From Acidobacteriaceae bacterium (GTDB lineage Bacteria; Acidobacteriota; Terriglobia; Terriglobales; SbA1), in the NCBI GenBank assembly GCA_003156615.1, contig PMHI01000515.1, positions 1-5,235 of the forward strand: a stretch of 5,235 nt of DNA. The letters run 5' to 3'. A program made the translations under genes and the position numbers. Positions 4,925-5,235 of the stretch are shown piece after piece; position 1 is the stretch's first letter; each line of letters starts with the position of its first letter. The notes beneath the pieces were generated by a model. It made no database searches. It worked only from the letters and a program-made list of their open reading frames with translations, and was not told the DNA's origin.

Positions 4925-5235
4925 CTAGGTGATGTCGCAGTATGAGGACGACAAGAAATCTGGGCGCTCCCCGAATCTCGCCCAGCATTCCGTGCACAGC
5001 CAGTCGCGGCCCTTAGCCGAGTCGGAGCGAGGCCCGACGACGACGGCACCGGCTCTTGCATCGAGGATGCCAAGCAAGATGTGCTCAATCCCGATTCGTC
5101 TCTCGGATAGCCGTCAGCTTCCTCCTCCGCGTATTTCAGAATTCGCTGGAAGCGCTGGTCAGGGGCAGATCGAGATTGGTTGAGGTCGGAGGTTGTGGCG
5201 ATGAATGATCGTCGATTCGCTGGCGAATGGTTTCG
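4925..5235 (-). pseudogene. Clp N-terminal-domain-like gene, frameshifted, N-terminus outside window
   Basis: From the right edge one minus-strand frame stays open with RFQRILKYAEEEADGY at 5154-5107. The next frame carries IGIEHILLGILDARAG at 5095-5048, then WLCTECWARFGERPDF and a TAG at 4927-4925. Joined, these read like the first helices of a Clp N-domain repeat (compare ClpC: an EEA stretch, eight residues, then IGTEHILLG). The 11 bases between (5106-5096) are one short of four codons, so adding one base restores exactly the family spacing. No ATG, GTG or TTG lies in the first frame within the window, so the start is beyond 5235. After the Clp_N half-repeat comes an unfamiliar tail with a CTEC pair. 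Clp_N domains bind adaptors or substrates of AAA+ proteases; here no ATPase module follows. It may be a true pseudogene or a sequencing or assembly deletion. Confidence 0.55.

Noticed and set aside
1..5235. CRISPR array, transposase, tRNA, rRNA or defence system
   Set aside because: No regularly spaced direct repeats, transposase motifs, cloverleaf-type sequences or defence domains were seen.

Overview
The window looks like a chromosomal stretch from a G+C-rich Gram-negative bacterium, most likely an Acidobacteriota (Koribacter/Sulfotelmatobacter type). This is inferred from outer-membrane barrel proteins with Sec signal peptides, TTG starts behind strong ribosome binding sites, the style of the dispersed intergenic repeat ending in 'CTCAGGGTGACA', and a small secreted protein with a His-rich helical motif. 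No marker gene fixes the taxonomy.

Layout: (1) 1-771 (+), the C-terminal two thirds of a class-III PLP aminotransferase, best read as ArgD. (2) 772-978, a spacer with a long inverted repeat and a perfect UUCG/CGAA hairpin whose T-tract lies on the minus strand. (3) 979-1887 (+), an alpha/beta hydrolase with a complete triad. (4) 1888-2044, a repeat-like spacer running up to (5) 2045-2656 (+), a DedA/VTT-family membrane protein. (6) 2657-2845, a structured leader, then 2846-3154 (+), a 102-residue exported Ala/Pro- and His-rich protein. (7) 3173-3202, a perfect 30-nt palindrome serving as terminator between convergent genes. (8) 3234-3842 and 4005-4622 (both -), tandem paralogous outer-membrane beta-barrel proteins, each starting at TTG. 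(9) 4623-4924, an intergenic region with a promoter, a leader hairpin and a weak terminator. (10) 4925-5235 (-), a frameshifted fragment that appears to be a Clp N-terminal-domain protein running off the right edge.

How the genes relate: ArgD is arginine (and possibly lysine) biosynthesis and is probably the end of an operon lying to the left. The hydrolase and DedA protein are codirectional but separated by spacers, so co-transcription is not evident. The small secreted protein and the two barrels are cell-envelope proteins facing each other across a shared terminator; no functional link between them is proven. I did not find a defence system, mobile element, CRISPR array or RNA gene. The least ordinary items are the TTG-started tandem barrels, the His-rich exported protein flanked by complementary 13-nt sequences, and the broken Clp_N-like gene that is hidden by a frameshift.
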